The notes below the pieces were generated by a model, which saw only the letters and a program-made list of their open reading frames with translations, did no database searches and was not told the origin of the DNA. 44,704 bases of DNA, taken from positions 1 to 44,704 of the forward strand of contig NZ_JALDUI010000018.1 of NCBI RefSeq assembly GCF_023115445.1. Reading direction: 5' to 3'. Position numbers and translations under genes: made by a program. Every line of letters starts with the position of its first letter. Positions within the stretch are counted from its first letter, which is position 1. This document shows positions 43,940 through 44,704 of the stretch, in pieces. This DNA is from Streptococcus sp. oral taxon 431 (lineage in GTDB: Bacteria; Bacillota; Bacilli; Lactobacillales; Streptococcaceae).

Positions 43940-44704
43940 TGTACTGACCCCAAAAAGTTAGACAATTAATTTATCCAAAGGATTTAGTTCTGTATTGCAC
44001 AGGACTGAGTCCTTTTAGTTTTACCTTAATTCTCTTGTTGTTGTAATAATCAATATAGTCTACAATAGCTTGTTCCAATTGGTTAAGTGATTGGAAGGTC
44101 TTCTCATAGCCATAAAACATTTCGGATTTCAAAATGCCAAAGAAAGATTCCATCATGCCATTGTCTGTGCTATTACCCTTACGTGACATGGACGGCTGAA
44201 TCCCCCTACTCTCTAAGAATTGATGATAAGAATTGTGTTGATATTGCCATCCTTGATCACTATGGAGAATAGTATTCTCGTAGTATTCCTCTGAGAAAGC
44301 TTGTTCTAACATCGTCTTTACTTGTGCTAAGTTCGGAGACCTAGAAAGATTATAGGCGATAATTTCGCTATTAAAGCCATCTAAAACTGGCGACAAATAG
44401 AGCTTTTGACTGCTTGATGGAATGGCAAACTCTGTCACATCTGTGTAGCACTTTTCCATTGGTTTAGAACCTTCAAATTGACGTTGAATGAGGTTATCTG
44501 CTTTCTTGCCAACGTCTCCTTTATGAGAAGAATACTTGCGTTTCTGTCGCATTTTAGCCTGTAAATTGAGCACTTTCATCAAGCGTTGAACTCTTTTATG
44601 ATTGATCAAAAAACCACGATTTCTTAATTCTAAATGAATCCGACGATAACCATAATTTCCCTTATGTTCGATAAAAATGGATTGAATTTCAGCTTTAAGC
44701 TCTT
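43940..44704 (-). mobile_element. IS3-family (IS150 group) insertion sequence, one end
   Basis: The terminal sequence TGTACTGACCCCAAAAAGTT begins at 43940 and is typical of this group's inverted repeats. The transposase reading frame starts 31 bases inside. The element continues past the window, so its other end and any target duplication cannot be seen. Confidence 0.8.
43971..44704 (-). CDS. IS3-family transposase OrfB, 5' end beyond the window
   Basis: Partial frame of about 244 codons running off the right edge; the first visible residues are E-L-K-A-E-I-Q-S-I-F-I-E-H-K-G-N-Y-G-Y-R-R, the usual HTH_21 region, so an internal ATG at 44609 is not the start. The DDE catalytic triad is visible as T-D-V-T-E-F, H-S-D-Q-G-W and the E of M-M-E-S-F-F. 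The end K-L-K-G-L-S-P-V-Q-Y-R is typical. OrfB is normally made by -1 frameshifting from OrfA, which is outside the window. No internal stop. Confidence 0.9.
   Translation of the reverse strand, partial: ELKAEIQSIFIEHKGNYGYRRIHLELRNRGFLINHKRVQRLMKVLNLQAKMRQKRKYSSHKGDVGKKADNLIQRQFEGSKPMEKCYTDVTEFAIPSSSQKLYLSPVLDGFNSEIIAYNLSRSPNLAQVKTMLEQAFSEEYYENTILHSDQGWQYQHNSYHQFLESRGIQPSMSRKGNSTDNGMMESFFGILKSEMFYGYEKTFQSLNQLEQAIVDYIDYYNNKRIKVKLKGLSPVQYRTKSFG

Overview
ORGANISM. The window looks like a chromosome segment of a mitis-group Streptococcus (S. mitis / S. pneumoniae / S. oralis neighbourhood). The evidence is low GC, strong AGGAGG-type ribosome binding sites, a BOX repeat element (boxA joined to boxC) at 23918-24021, and the gene order galT-galK-galR, alcohol dehydrogenase, czcD-sczA, fused choline/betaine transporter, NmrA-like gene and MarR gene, which I recall as the pneumococcal arrangement. 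Species cannot be fixed from sequence alone.

LAYOUT. (1) 1-12.5 kb is conserved housekeeping sequence. It holds a PaaI-type thioesterase, the Leloir genes galK-galT divergent from their repressor galR (with visible promoter, cre-like site and operator palindromes), a zinc alcohol dehydrogenase, an aldo/keto reductase, the zinc exporter czcD divergent from its regulator sczA, a small membrane protein, and an operon of marR, an NAD(P)-binding protein, an ABC ATPase and a fused permease/substrate-binding protein. The marR promoter is bracketed by two copies of a 12-bp operator in inverted orientation. (2) 12.5-14 kb is a transition zone with a GNAT acetyltransferase and doubtful ORFs. (3) About 14.0-29.9 kb is a one-directional (minus strand) array of about 20 small immunity-type genes. 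Between them lie C-terminal scraps of polymorphic toxins, often ending a few bases before, or overlapping, the start of the next immunity gene. No complete toxin and no toxin secretion domain is present, so this reads as an archive of displaced toxin-tip/immunity cassettes. Two GAD-like/DUF1851 paralogues and a trio of 'YFGDE' paralogues show near-identical ends that look like recombination anchors. (4) 30.3-32.7 kb holds an AAA/DUF4143 ATPase and two tandem, related, membrane-anchored small proteins. (5) 33.1-43.2 kb is a defence island: a four-gene minus-strand operon resembling an ABC-three-component (ABC-3C) system, divergent from a two-gene plus-strand restriction-modification unit (phospholipase-D/SNF2 helicase plus Eco57I-like methyltransferase). 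(6) 43.3-44.7 kb holds gene remnants, short TGTATACA-type boxes and one end of an IS3-family (IS150 group) element that runs off the window.

HOW IT WORKS TOGETHER. The left third handles sugar, zinc and osmolyte/choline traffic under local regulators. The right two thirds are accessory conflict genes: protection against sibling toxins, then protection against foreign DNA. The most promising unexplained system is the ABC-3C operon, in which two adjacent proteins carry the same 'G-E-x-G-I-S-x-x-G-D-x-N-T' motif at facing ends, fused head to head with a split PLD-helicase/methyltransferase restriction system across a 263-bp intergenic region. All functional statements come from reading the sequence and remembered family features; no database search was run.
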